Shown in pieces: positions 32,491-41,065 of a stretch of 64,000 nt of DNA. The DNA comes from Klebsiella planticola ATCC 33531. GTDB lineage: Bacteria; Pseudomonadota; Gammaproteobacteria; Enterobacterales; Enterobacteriaceae. How positions within the stretch are numbered: position 1 is the first letter of the stretch; each line of letters begins with the position of its first letter. The notes under the pieces were generated by a model. The model saw nothing but the letters and a program-made list of their open reading frames with translations, was not told the origin of the DNA and did not search any database. The stretch covers positions 16,036 to 80,035 of the forward strand of contig NZ_JMPP01000007.1 in the NCBI RefSeq assembly GCF_000735435.1, in the 5' to 3' direction. Made by a program: the position numbers and the translations under genes.

Positions 32491-34578
32491 ATGCGTCCTC
32501 TCCTATGGGCTGCCATCATGGGGCTATGCCCTGCATCGCTCCTGGCCGCGCCTGTTCAGGGTTTTTCTTTCGCGCATAAAGACTGGGAAGTCGCCTGCGA
32601 TAACACCGGCACCTGTCGGGCCGCAGGTTATGGTGTCAACATGGGAGAAATCAGCGTCCTGTTGACCCGTAATGCGGGCGCCGGACAGCGCGTAAGCGCT
32701 CAGGTGACCTTCGCTCAGACCGATCATGATATTCCCCAGGACGCCACGGTTAACCTGCTGATCGACAATCAGGATCGCGGTACGCTTGAGGCCAAAGACG
32801 ACAGCCATTTTCGCTTCGATAGCAGCCAGACCGCCGCCCTGATTCAGGCGCTGGAGCATGACAATCACATCGAGATTGCCCTTAACGGCCAGCGTAAACC
32901 GCTCTCCGGCGCGGGCAGCAGTGCGGTGTTTCTGAAGATTGATGAGTTTCAGCAGCGCCTGGGCAGCGCAGATGCGCTGGTGCGAAAAGGCGATGTCGAC
33001 GATGACAACACGCTCAGCGCCGTTCCGGCTCCGGAAATTATCGCCGCCCCGACGATCCGCAACGCCCAGAGCGAACCGCTGACGGCAAAGCAGCGGCAGA
33101 AGCTGCTGCCAGCGCTGACCCCGTTGCTGAACAGCCGCTGTGATGACTGGCAAAATAAAGATATTCCGTCGCAGGAGCGGCAGATCACCGCAACCCCCCT
33201 CGATAAAACCCATTCGCTAATCGAGGCCCTGTGCTGGCGTGCCGCCTATAACGACGGCTACGCCATGTGGGTGGTGGAGAATACCCCTCTCGCCAAACCA
33301 CAGCTGATCACCACCGATGCATCGAGCTATGCCGATGGCGTAATCACCTTTTTCATGAAAGGGCGCGGCATCGCCGACTGCGTCAACGGCGAGGAGCGGG
33401 TCTGGGACGGCAGAACCTTCGTGCAGAGTCTGAAATACACGACCGGTATGTGTCGTGAAATCACCCCTGGCGGCACCTGGATGCTGCCCACGTTCGTCAG
33501 TCAGGTGCGGCCAAAACAGCAGAAGGACGCCGATAATCTGGCGCTCAAGGCGCTGTATAACGCCGTGCTGAAAGAGCAAAAGAGCGACCCGGAACTGGCG
33601 TTGAAGAAGGTTGCCGCGCAGTTCCCGCTCACCGGGCACGTCACGAACTTTACCCTGACCTACGCGGATGACTCTCTGGTATCGACCAACAAACCCGCGG
33701 TCGATATCAGCGACGATGAGTGGCAGGCTTTTCTGCACTCCGATATCAGCGCTGACTCAGAAAACGGCAAGGTCAGCTTCACGCTGGTCGATCTTGATAA
33801 CGACGGTAAGCGCGATTTAATCATCGACAGCTATATCGGCGGGACCGGGCTCTTCAGCTACACCGGCGTGCTGAGGCGGGGGGATAATACGTTTGATACC
33901 GTCGATAATAGCGATACCGATGACGACGATGATTTTGACGCTGGCGTACCCGGGGCGCTGTTTTCCCTCAACGGCCGCGGCGCCAATCAGTGGAACCAGT
34001 GGGTCAGAATCAACGGCCAGGTGTATGCGCTGTGGTACAACGGCCAGTTCGGCGAAGACAACCTGTATCTGCTGCGCCCCTTCAGCCCGACGGACAGAAG
34101 CCCTGCCGTGACGATCCGCTATCGCTACAGGCTGGAGACGCTAAGTTCACCGGAAAAAGGCCAGCCGCTGACGCCGGCGCTGACGGCACAGGAGCGCGAC
34201 GATTTACTCAAATCGCTGGACCTGATGCAAAGCAACCTGCTGAAAGATAAAAAAGATCACGCGGAAGATGGCCCCATCTGCCCTATCCCGCCCGGTACCT
34301 CATCAGAGGAAGCGGATAATTACTACAGCGGCGTCGCCTCTTACTACGTCTATGAAACGGTGGCCTATATCCCCGTCTGGCTCGGTGGAAAATGCTTCAT
34401 TGGCACCGTTATCAGCCATCATGGCGCCTACCGCCACGGCGTCGATGCGGAAATTATGATCGGCTCGCCGCGAGAAGACGAAGACCTCATTGGCGGCTAC
34501 TCCGTCTCCGGGTTACGCCGCGTTATCTCTGCCGTCAGCGGCTGGAAAATCCGCGAAGGTGACAACGGGATGATGTGA
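32491..34578 (+). CDS. Large secreted DUF1176-type protein
   Basis: About 695 residues with a signal peptide (MRPLLWAAIMGLCPASLLA) and an N-terminal half like DUF1176 proteins (KDWEVACDNTGTCRAAGY, ending CREITPGGTWMLPTFV). The second half is not recognised; it carries a calcium-loop-like DLDNDGKRD at 33790-33816 and an aspartate run near 33910. Probably periplasmic. ATG 32491 has AGGGAT upstream and begins the signal peptide; ATG 32473 is an alternative. It lies between yjdC and tRNA-Phe, where E. coli has no such gene. The function is unknown. Confidence 0.75.
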   Translation: MRPLLWAAIMGLCPASLLAAPVQGFSFAHKDWEVACDNTGTCRAAGYGVNMGEISVLLTRNAGAGQRVSAQVTFAQTDHDIPQDATVNLLIDNQDRGTLEAKDDSHFRFDSSQTAALIQALEHDNHIEIALNGQRKPLSGAGSSAVFLKIDEFQQRLGSADALVRKGDVDDDNTLSAVPAPEIIAAPTIRNAQSEPLTAKQRQKLLPALTPLLNSRCDDWQNKDIPSQERQITATPLDKTHSLIEALCWRAAYNDGYAMWVVENTPLAKPQLITTDASSYADGVITFFMKGRGIADCVNGEERVWDGRTFVQSLKYTTGMCREITPGGTWMLPTFVSQVRPKQQKDADNLALKALYNAVLKEQKSDPELALKKVAAQFPLTGHVTNFTLTYADDSLVSTNKPAVDISDDEWQAFLHSDISADSENGKVSFTLVDLDNDGKRDLIIDSYIGGTGLFSYTGVLRRGDNTFDTVDNSDTDDDDDFDAGVPGALFSLNGRGANQWNQWVRINGQVYALWYNGQFGEDNLYLLRPFSPTDRSPAVTIRYRYRLETLSSPEKGQPLTPALTAQERDDLLKSLDLMQSNLLKDKKDHAEDGPICPIPPGTSSEEADNYYSGVASYYVYETVAYIPVWLGGKCFIGTVISHHGAYRHGVDAEIMIGSPREDEDLIGGYSVSGLRRVISAVSGWKIREGDNGMM

Positions 34579-34654
34579 TGAACCCGCAAAAGGTCCCTTT
34601 CGCGGCAAAATTGCCGCAAAGTTAAGCAATCAGCAGGGAAATCAAGAAATTTGG

Positions 34655-34683
34655 TTGACGCACAGGATGGATTACGGTTTAAT
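34655..34683 (+). promoter_or_regulatory. Promoter of tRNA-Phe
   Basis: TTGACG (34655-34660), a 17-base spacer and TTTAAT (34678-34683), followed by the GC-rich discriminator GCGCCCC. This is typical of stable-RNA promoters. The tRNA begins 11 bases after the -10. Confidence 0.85.
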
Positions 34684-34693
34684 GCGCCCCGTT

Positions 34694-34769
34694 GCCCGGA
34701 TAGCTCAGTCGGTAGAGCAGGGGATTGAAAATCCCCGTGTCCTTGGTTCGATTCCGAGTCCGGGCACCA
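34694..34769 (+). tRNA. pheU: tRNA-Phe (anticodon GAA)
   Basis: 76 bases with encoded CCA. The acceptor stem is GCCCGGA/TCCGGGC, the anticodon loop contains GAA (GATTGAAAATC), and the T-loop is GTTCGATTC. It follows the yjdC region as in E. coli pheU. A tyrosine-integrase remnant lies about 200 bases downstream, so its 3' end has probably served as an integration site. Confidence 0.98.
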
Positions 34770-34780
34770 AAATTCATATT

Positions 34781-34807
34781 AACGGACCTCTACGGAGGTC
34801 CGTTTTT
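34781..34807 (+). terminator. Terminator of tRNA-Phe
   Basis: 10-bp perfect stem AACGGACCTC/GAGGTCCGTT with a TACG loop, running into TTTTT. Confidence 0.95.
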
Positions 34808-34966
34808 GCATTCTAAGCCCGCAGAAATCAACACTTCTACAATATCTTAACTCCACCCAACTCAATCAACTTCACCCCACAGCAAATCCCTTACGAGGGT
34901 ACAACTGCGCGTATCGTCTGATTCGATAAAATTTATCCCCCTTTTACTCTCAGGAGCCCCCCACCC

Positions 34967-35145
34967 CTGGCGCTCGATGGCGCTAAAATCCGTGCAGCTA
35001 AACCGGATGAAAAAGCTTATCAACTGGCCGACAGTGGCAACATATTTTTGCTCGTTTGCCCTAATGACTCCCGCCACTGGCGATTGCGCTAGCGCTTCCC
35101 GGGCCCAGCGAAAAGGCTCACCCTGGGTTTTATATTGATTCATTT
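34967..35145 (+). pseudogene. Remnant of a P4-type tyrosine integrase (N-terminal part)
   Basis: Reading from CTG 34967, the frame gives LALDGAKIRAAKPDEKAYQL, then ADSGNIFLLVCPNDSRHWRL, then R. A TAG stop follows at 35090, and the same frame resumes as RFPGPAKRLTLGF. This matches the N-terminal arm-binding domain of P4-family integrases (typical start MALTDTKIRAAKP, later GLFLLVTPNGSKYWR.K YRF...LSLG). The start codon is changed (CTG for ATG), there is an internal stop, and the catalytic domain is absent. It lies directly downstream of tRNA-Phe in the expected orientation. Confidence 0.8.
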
Positions 35146-35210
35146 ATTTGATAAATATAATTTTTCTTCTCATCCCCTCTTCACGCTTTAATAAATTTTA
35201 TCTCTGCGTA

Positions 35211-35256
35211 TTGCAAATTAAATCGCCAGCCATATAATTGAGTGAGTAGTCAGTCA
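35211..35256 (+). promoter_or_regulatory. Promoter with TetR-type operator before the SDR gene
   Basis: TTGCAA (35211-35216), a 16-base spacer and a perfect TATAAT (35233-35238). Directly after the -10 lies TGAGTGAGTAGTCAGTCA (35239-35256), a palindrome with 7 of 9 pairs matching around its centre. TGAnTGAnT-AnTCAnTCA sites are typical operators of TetR/AcrR repressors. It would cover the transcription start of the dehydrogenase at 35333. The TetR gene at 36286 is the likely binder; that link is inferred. Confidence 0.65.
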
Positions 35257-35332
35257 TTTAATTAATGGCCATGACAAACGCAGCAACTCACCGCCAGGCC
35301 ATGCGCCGAGCTTATCAACCGAGGATACAAAG

Positions 35333-36184
35333 ATGACGTCTAAAACTGAAAAGTGGTTTATTACCGGAGCATCCGGTGGCCTGGGTCTGGCGCTGACCCG
35401 TCGTGTGCTGGAGGCGGGGAATACCGTCGTGGCCGCGGTGCGTAACCCCGCCGCGCTGGCCGAACTGCAGCAGCAGTTTGCCGGACAGCTTATCACCGAG
35501 AAACTGGATGTGACCGATTATGCCCGCCTGCCTGCTATCGCGAAAAAGCACGCCGATAGCGATGTCATCGTTAACAACGCCGGCGGGGCGATAATCGGGG
35601 CGATGGAAGAGTTCACCGAACAGGAAATTGAGCACCAGTTTGCCCTGAACCTGCTCTCCCCGGTACATATTACCCGCGCATTCCTGCCAGCATTGCGCGC
35701 TAAAAAACAAGGACGGCTGATCTATATCACCAGCATGGGCGGCCGCGTCGCTTTCCCTGGTGGTGCGTTCTATCATGCCGCGAAATATGGACTTGAAGGG
35801 TTTGCTGAAAGCACGGCGCAGGAAGTGACGGAGTTCAATATCAAGGTGCAAATCATTGAGCCCGGCTCCATTAAAACGAACTTCCAGGCGAATGTGCGCT
35901 GGACTGAAGAATCCGACGCCTACAAAAACGGTACCGTGGGCCAACTGCGTCGCTGGATTGCCGAACACGGCGAAGAGAGTAACGCAGGTGACCCGCAAAA
36001 AATGGCTGATGCCATCTATACCTTGAGTCAGCAGGCAGAGCCACCGCTGAGAACCGTGCTGGGTGCCGATGCTTTCCAAATCCTTAAAGGCAGCTATGAG
36101 AAGAGCCTGCAGTCGCTGGAGGAGCAAAAAGCGGTGTCCGTCTCCGTGGTCATCGAAGGTAAAACCGGGTTTATTCCCGAGTAA
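35333..36184 (+). CDS. Short-chain dehydrogenase/reductase (classical SDR)
   Basis: 283-residue NAD(P)-dependent oxidoreductase. It shows the cofactor motif TGASGGLG (11-18), NNAG (81-84), a catalytic Ser near 134, and the YxxxK pair Y147/K151. The layout resembles cyclopentanol-type or ketoreductase-like SDRs with a C-terminal extension. The substrate is unknown. It is first in a block with a TetR regulator and two more NAD(P)-binding proteins, preceded by a promoter with an operator-like palindrome. This suggests induction by a small carbonyl or phenolic compound (inference). Confidence 0.9.
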   Translation: MTSKTEKWFITGASGGLGLALTRRVLEAGNTVVAAVRNPAALAELQQQFAGQLITEKLDVTDYARLPAIAKKHADSDVIVNNAGGAIIGAMEEFTEQEIEHQFALNLLSPVHITRAFLPALRAKKQGRLIYITSMGGRVAFPGGAFYHAAKYGLEGFAESTAQEVTEFNIKVQIIEPGSIKTNFQANVRWTEESDAYKNGTVGQLRRWIAEHGEESNAGDPQKMADAIYTLSQQAEPPLRTVLGADAFQILKGSYEKSLQSLEEQKAVSVSVVIEGKTGFIPE

Positions 36185-36285
36185 TATTTTTCCCCGTTGT
36201 TTGTCTGCGCGGGAGCAAAGCCGAAAATCCATCGGCTAAATCCATTACACTAGGCGGAGATGGTACTAACCCCGGAGACGCTGGA

Positions 36286-36855
36286 ATGGCAAGACCCCTA
36301 AGTCCGCAAAAACAGGCGGCACTTCTGGAGGCCGCGGTGGCGATTGTTGCGCAGAGCGGTTTGTCGGCTACAACGGCCAGCATTGCTAAACGCGCGGAAG
36401 TAGCGGTAGGCACGTTGTTTACCTACTTCCCCACCAAAGAGCAGCTGCTGAACGAAGTCTATTTAATGCTGAAGCAGGATATGTCTGACCTGCTGGTGAC
36501 CGGCTACCCGAAAGACGCCGATTTTCACACGCAGATAATGCATATCTGGCGAGCCTACACGGAATGGTCGCTGAAAAATCCGGATGGAAAGCAGGTGCTC
36601 AGGCTGCTGACGGTGTCAGATCTGCTTACGCCGGAGACGCTCGCCAGGACGCCGGAGGCGCTGAATCAGGTGGATAAGATGTTTGATGAGGCAATCAAGC
36701 AGTCGCTCTTCGCCACCGATTGCAAAACGTTTATCTATGCCATTATTCAAAATATCGCTGATGCCACCAGCGAGCAAATTGTTCGGCATCCGGAAGAGAA
36801 AGATAAATTGCTGCAGCTTGGTTTTACTATGATGTGGCGCGCTATTACGGTTTAA
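36286..36855 (+). CDS. TetR/AcrR-family transcriptional regulator
   Basis: 189 residues. The N-terminal helix-turn-helix (LEAAVAIVAQSGLSATTASIAKRAEVAVGTLFTYFPTKEQLLNEVY) occupies about 13-57, and a variable helical ligand domain follows. It sits 101 bases downstream of the SDR gene on the same strand, with GGAG before the ATG. It probably represses the promoter at 35211 and perhaps itself; the inducer is unknown. Confidence 0.9.
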   Translation: MARPLSPQKQAALLEAAVAIVAQSGLSATTASIAKRAEVAVGTLFTYFPTKEQLLNEVYLMLKQDMSDLLVTGYPKDADFHTQIMHIWRAYTEWSLKNPDGKQVLRLLTVSDLLTPETLARTPEALNQVDKMFDEAIKQSLFATDCKTFIYAIIQNIADATSEQIVRHPEEKDKLLQLGFTMMWRAITV

Positions 36856-36890
36856 ACGTAAATAGTTCGCTCGTTCCCTGAATATAACTT

Positions 36891-36940
36891 AAAGAGTCGG
36901 TAGTTTATTTACTACCTGCTCTTTACTGCACTTTTTTTTA
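36891..36940 (+). terminator. Terminator after the TetR gene
   Basis: Stem AAAGAG-tc-GGTAGT / ACTACC-tg-CTCTTT with a 6-base loop (12 pairs with a 2x2 internal mismatch), then a run of eight Ts about 8 bases later. It lies 35 bases after the stop of the TetR gene and before the next SDR. Confidence 0.55.
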
Positions 36941-36960
36941 AAATTTCAGAGTCATTAAAT

Positions 36961-37881
36961 ATGAAGATTAAAACACAGTTTAATTTTAATAGTACTGCCA
37001 ATGAAGTTATTAAAGGTCAGGATCTCAGCGATAAGCGTGCCGTGGTGACCGGTGCGGCATCAGGCATCGGTCTGGAAACAGCAAGGGCGCTGGCTGGCGC
37101 AGGCGCTGAGGTTACGCTGGCGGTAAGGAATATAGAGGCAGGCAAGCAGGCCGCTGAAGATATTATTCGCAGCACCGGCAATAAAAATATCCATGTTGCT
37201 TATTTGGATCTCACTGACAGAAATTCTATTGCCGAATTTACTTCTTCGTGGTCCGGTGCTCTGCATATTCTAATTAATAACGCGGGCGTAATGGCCATGC
37301 CGGAAACCCGAACCCGGGAAGGTTGGGAAGCGCAATTTGCTACCAACTACCTTGGCCATTTTGCTTTAACCAAAGGGCTATATGGGGCGCTGAAAAAAGC
37401 GGGCGGCGCAAGGGTCGTCGTCGTGAGCTCCAGCGGCCATCACTTTAGTCCAGTGGTGTTCGACGATATTCACTACCATATTCGTCCTTACGATCCGTGG
37501 ACGGCTTATGGTCAGTCGAAAACGGCGATGGTGCTGTTCGCCGTGGAAGCTTCCCGTCGCTGGAAGGAGGAGGGCATTTTCGTTAACGCGGTAATGCCCG
37601 GCGCGATTAAATCAAACCTGCAGCGGTACTCGGGAGAGTTACCGGTACCGGAGCACTTGTGGAAAAGCGCCCAGCAGGGAGCCGCCACGTCAATTGTGGT
37701 CGCAACGCTACCTGAACTGGAGGGCGTTGGCGGGCGCTATTTCGCCGATTGTAACGAGGCAGAGCTGATTACGCGTACCAGCGGAGACCGCATGACCGAG
37801 TTTTCAGTGGTTGCGGGTTGGGCGCTGGATAAAGCCAACGCGTCGCGCCTGTGGGATCTGACGGAAGATCTACTAAATTGA
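36961..37881 (+). CDS. SDR-family oxidoreductase, retinol-dehydrogenase-like
   Basis: 306 residues with TGAASGIG (30-37), NNAG (106-109), catalytic Ser near 157 and Y183/K187 (YGQSK). The arrangement, with an N-terminal extension of about 25 residues and a long C-terminal part, is that of WW-domain or retinol dehydrogenase-like SDRs common in bacterial TetR-linked clusters. The first 60 bases are AT-rich compared with the rest. The substrate is unknown. Confidence 0.88.
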   Translation: MKIKTQFNFNSTANEVIKGQDLSDKRAVVTGAASGIGLETARALAGAGAEVTLAVRNIEAGKQAAEDIIRSTGNKNIHVAYLDLTDRNSIAEFTSSWSGALHILINNAGVMAMPETRTREGWEAQFATNYLGHFALTKGLYGALKKAGGARVVVVSSSGHHFSPVVFDDIHYHIRPYDPWTAYGQSKTAMVLFAVEASRRWKEEGIFVNAVMPGAIKSNLQRYSGELPVPEHLWKSAQQGAATSIVVATLPELEGVGGRYFADCNEAELITRTSGDRMTEFSVVAGWALDKANASRLWDLTEDLLN

Positions 37882-37939
37882 TACCAGACGGGCCTCCTGA
37901 CAGGAGGCCGGCAAACAGAGCTTCGGCAAGAGATAGCGC

Positions 37940-38617
37940 ATGAAAATTGTGATTGTAGGTTCCGGCGGCATGGTTGGGCAGGGTGTGCTGCTGGCAAGCC
38001 TGGCGGCAAAAGACGTGAGCGATATTATTCTGCTCGTCAGAAAACAGCCTGAAGGCGAGCATGACCCCCGAATTCGTTATGTGGTGAACGGCGACCTGCT
38101 GGACTTTGACGCGGCGGACCCGCTGTTCGACGATGTTGATGCGTGTTTCTTCTGCGCCGGGATGAGTTCATCCGGAGTCAGTGAGGAAGTGTATCGACGC
38201 GTCACTTACGACATGACGCTGCGGGTTGCCGGGCAGCTCAAAGCCCGCAGCTCGCAGATGAAGTTTGTTTATGTCTCCGGCGCAGGCGCAGACAGTAGCG
38301 GAAAGAGTTCGCAGATGTGGGCGCGTGTGCGTGGCGAAGTAGAAAACAAACTGCTGATGCTGTTTCCCGGCCATGCTGCGATTTTCCGACCTGCGTTTAT
38401 TTTGCCTACGCCAGAAGTGCAGTCCCGAACCCCGGCTTACCGGCTTTTATATACCGTGGTTGCCCCCGTCATGCGCCTTATCAGCGCCACTACCGGAAAG
38501 CGATTTTTATCTATTATCGACATTGGCAACGCGATGCTGAACATCACGCGTTTTGGCGTGGAAAAAACTGTTATGACAAAGCCGGATATTGTGGCCTGTG
38601 CAGATCGTCATCGCTGA
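37940..38617 (+). CDS. NAD(P)-binding Rossmann protein (atypical SDR, NmrA-like)
   Basis: 225 residues starting MKIVIVGSGGMVGQGVLLAS, a dinucleotide-binding GxxGxxG loop. It continues with CFFCAGMSSSGV, FVYVSGAGADSS and a FRPAFILP segment typical of atypical SDRs that act on or sense nucleotide cofactors. No YxxxK pair is clear. It follows the second SDR after 58 bases that include a 9-bp hairpin (37891-37909). It is probably the last gene of this dehydrogenase block. Confidence 0.8.
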   Translation: MKIVIVGSGGMVGQGVLLASLAAKDVSDIILLVRKQPEGEHDPRIRYVVNGDLLDFDAADPLFDDVDACFFCAGMSSSGVSEEVYRRVTYDMTLRVAGQLKARSSQMKFVYVSGAGADSSGKSSQMWARVRGEVENKLLMLFPGHAAIFRPAFILPTPEVQSRTPAYRLLYTVVAPVMRLISATTGKRFLSIIDIGNAMLNITRFGVEKTVMTKPDIVACADRHR

Positions 38618-38635
38618 ACCGGGTAACACAGGTGA

Positions 38636-38833
38636 TTAGCCGATGTTAGCCTGTTTGGTCGCCGGCATGCCCGGCGTTTGACCGGTCATGCTGCGGTAGG
38701 TAACCGGGGCGGGTAGCGCGATCGGTTCGCTGGCCTTGAGCGAATGCTGATGATCCTTGACAGCAGTCCTGCTCCTGACAACCGCGCTGATGTCACTCGT
38801 CGTCCCGGCGATCATTTTGATGCAAACAGGCAT
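38636..38833 (-). CDS. Small hypothetical protein, possibly a remnant
   Basis: 65 codons on the minus strand (MPVCIKMIAGTTSD...PATKQANIG) with GGGG just before the ATG. Codon use in the second half looks bacterial and GC-rich. I do not recognise it, and it may be the end of a decayed gene. It sits in a 493-base stretch (38618-39110) that otherwise holds only a terminator and no convincing gene. Confidence 0.25.
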   Translation of the reverse strand: MPVCIKMIAGTTSDISAVVRSRTAVKDHQHSLKASEPIALPAPVTYRSMTGQTPGMPATKQANIG

Positions 38834-38932
38834 GGCCCCGGTATGAAGATGAGAAGTTTGTGGCTAAATACTTTCAGGAGGGAGCAGCGTATATCAGCGT
38901 CAAAAGGCCATTCCGAGCCCGACCTCTTATTT

Positions 38933-38962
38933 AAAAAAACCAACCTAAGGGCTGGTTTTTTT
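38933..38962. terminator. Bidirectional rho-independent terminator
   Basis: 10-bp stem AAAAAAACCA/TGGTTTTTTT with a 10-base loop gives a T-run on both strands. On the minus strand it lies about 150 bases after the stop of the FidL-like gene; on the plus strand it lies downstream of the dehydrogenase block. Confidence 0.85.
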
Positions 38963-39110
38963 GCTTGCTGCCATACGGACTCTTCATCGAGCTCCGTTCG
39001 ATTATTCGCGGCACGCCGCTCACCCCTTCGAAGCCAGCGCGTAAACCGCAATCCTTTCTTGCTCTTCTCCTCCCATCAGCGCGTCCCTGCACGAGGAAAG
39101 ACTCTGTACA

Positions 39111-39629
39111 CTAGCGAGTAAAGTGGTTCATCACACAAGCATAGCGCGGTGAAAACTGATCGCCGATAACGACCGTCTCACTATCAATACGTTTGACCAT
39201 GTACAGCTTGTCCGCACGCTCATAGGCGTCAAAAAAAAGATAATCGATAGCATCAGGCGCATTATCATCTGGCGACTTTTCACGCCCTGACGGATTAATC
39301 GCATACACCCCCGCCGCATGTCCCAGGGGCCGGGAATAACGAAAGAAAAGCTTACGGTCAACAACATACTGACCACTTTCAGCTTTCAACGATCCCTGCA
39401 CTGACAAGGAAAAATAGCCAGAGTGATAGCTGGTAATCAACAAAATCCCCTCAAGATCCATTTTTGACTTATGTATATCAAGGGACGAACTGAATTCAGA
39501 TGAACAAGAAAAGCTAATTTCGTTCTTTTTGGCATCTCTGTTCACCAGTAAATAAGCTATCAGCGCCCCCCCAATAATGATGATCACCAATGCCCATAAA
39601 TAAGGGGATAGATCCCTCTCAGTCTTCAT
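39111..39629 (-). CDS. FidL-like membrane protein
   Basis: 172-residue protein with one N-terminal membrane helix (PYLWALVIIIIGGALIAYLLV, about 9-29) and a periplasmic domain. It overlaps the 3' end of the upstream CadC-type regulator by 11 bases. This arrangement matches the marT-fidL pair of Salmonella SPI-3 and related pairs, where FidL is a putative membrane partner of the regulator. ATG 39629 is preferred over 39701, which lies inside the regulator. It probably modulates the regulator; this is inferred from the pairing. Confidence 0.75.
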   Translation of the reverse strand: MKTERDLSPYLWALVIIIIGGALIAYLLVNRDAKKNEISFSCSSEFSSSLDIHKSKMDLEGILLITSYHSGYFSLSVQGSLKAESGQYVVDRKLFFRYSRPLGHAAGVYAINPSGREKSPDDNAPDAIDYLFFDAYERADKLYMVKRIDSETVVIGDQFSPRYACVMNHFTR

Positions 39630-40491
39630 ACCACTCCTCACGATGATGATACTGACTATGGCAATGGTAATAACCATTGTTGTATCCACACTCCGCAGCA
39701 AATGTCCAGTTGATCAGGTCATAGTTACTGGCCCAGGTATTGAGATAAAGGTCTTTTTTCACTGAACAATCAGGAGTAATACCGGCTTCCTGAAAAATAT
39801 CCTGAGCTCTCTTCTCGGTAATATTATCGGTGCTGGCATTTCCCAGAATATGAATTTGACATTGCTGCCAGCTGACGGTCCTGAGGACTGAAACATCAAC
39901 CATCGGAATTTCATCGGGTATCCATGTCCACCAATATGTCGCCAGCACGGCAATACTGGTAATTAACCCCGTCAGACCGATCGTCCAGCGACTCGCTCTC
40001 TTTCGGCCTTTTCTGGCATCAGAAACAGCCGCTACAGGCTCCCCCGCTTTTTGCGGCTCCTCCAGCAGTTGAAAATGAATAACAAACTCACCGATTCTGA
40101 ACCCCATTCGAGGAACCGTTACCACAACCTCAGCCGGGTGTCCGATAGAAGTAATAACTTTACGTATAAAGGAAACATGCTGATTCAGGTTTGCATCGGT
40201 TGCTCTGGCGCCATTACGCTGAAAAACATTAAGAAGAATCTCGTCGCGGGTAGAAATGTCGTTACCATTTTGCAACAAATAAAGAAGCAATTGCGATGCG
40301 ACATTATTGAGAGTACCAGTCTTACCGGATGCAACGTCTTTTAAGGAGTTTTTATGCGGTCTGAATACGATACCATCGCCAATAATTACGGATTTAATCT
40401 TATCTATTGGGATATGAGAAACCAATGATGTCTCCTTGATACAGGAATATCCTTGAATAAATGTCTGAGGCGCTAGCATATCACAATTCAT
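39619..40491 (-). CDS. Membrane-bound winged-helix regulator (CadC/MarT type)
   Basis: 290 residues from ATG 40491, or about 268 from TTG 40425, which has a better ribosome site (AAGGAG, 6-base gap). The cytoplasmic OmpR-type winged helix spans about 40-135 (NLNQHVSFIRKVI and VVVTVPRMGFRIGEF). A membrane helix follows at about 168-190 (WTIGLTGLITSIAVLATYWW), then a periplasmic domain of about 100 residues with several Cys. It diverges from the fimbrial operon with 574 bases between and is probably its activator. MarT of Salmonella and CadC are the models. Confidence 0.82.
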   Translation of the reverse strand: MNCDMLAPQTFIQGYSCIKETSLVSHIPIDKIKSVIIGDGIVFRPHKNSLKDVASGKTGTLNNVASQLLLYLLQNGNDISTRDEILLNVFQRNGARATDANLNQHVSFIRKVITSIGHPAEVVVTVPRMGFRIGEFVIHFQLLEEPQKAGEPVAAVSDARKGRKRASRWTIGLTGLITSIAVLATYWWTWIPDEIPMVDVSVLRTVSWQQCQIHILGNASTDNITEKRAQDIFQEAGITPDCSVKKDLYLNTWASNYDLINWTFAAECGYNNGYYHCHSQYHHREEWYED

Positions 40492-41065
40492 TTATCATTT
40501 TAGAATTTATCAGAGATCGCTTTATTAGCTATTTCATAACATCTATTTAATATTATACATATAGCCGAATACTTCACAGACAAAAAATGGCTATCCTGTT
40601 GTCATCTCTACACTTTGCCCCTCTTTTCTTTTTTCACAAAAAATTTATAAATGTTCTGCGGTAGCCACTTCTGACTAAATAAAAATACAAACGACAGATA
40701 AAAACACTATAAATAACGGTAAATACAAAATATAAAACCATTACAAAGATCAAAAAACAAGCAAAACAACATAAACAGTTGATAGGAAGAAGCCACAACA
40801 ACAGGATCAGCTGAGTTTGATTCAATCCCACATTTTGCGTTGCCTCATTTTTCCACCGACTTAATATAGGTCGCCGAAACAGTGTTGATGGTTGCTTTTG
40901 ATAATTCCACGTTGATTATTACTTAGCTCACTCGCAGGGGATATTGATGGCCAGGAGCGGTATCACGCTATTGCCTTCAGTCGACAAAGGTATTTCAGGC
41001 AGGACATTCCTTTGCCTCAACACATTGTTGTAATAACCCAAACAGAAACAAGGTCTAGAATAAAC
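40492..41065. other. AT-rich regulatory region before the fimbrial operon
   Basis: 574 bases between the divergent MarT-like gene and the major fimbrial gene, with no convincing coding sequence. Strings of A and T suggest H-NS silencing. The 10-bp inverted repeat ATCCTGTTGT (40593-40602) and ACAACAGGAT (40798-40807) encloses 195 bases. No recombinase gene is adjacent. Promoter elements could not be placed with confidence. Confidence 0.5.

Noticed and set aside
34862..35143. Open frame of 93 codons on the minus strand after tRNA-Phe
   Set aside because: It is the antisense shadow of the integrase remnant, which reads clearly on the plus strand with recognisable family sequence.
40634..40831. 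Hydrophobic 65-codon frame in the fimbrial regulatory region
   Set aside because: It lies in very AT-rich DNA, lacks a ribosome binding site, and the Leu/Phe/Cys-rich translation is what such DNA gives by chance.
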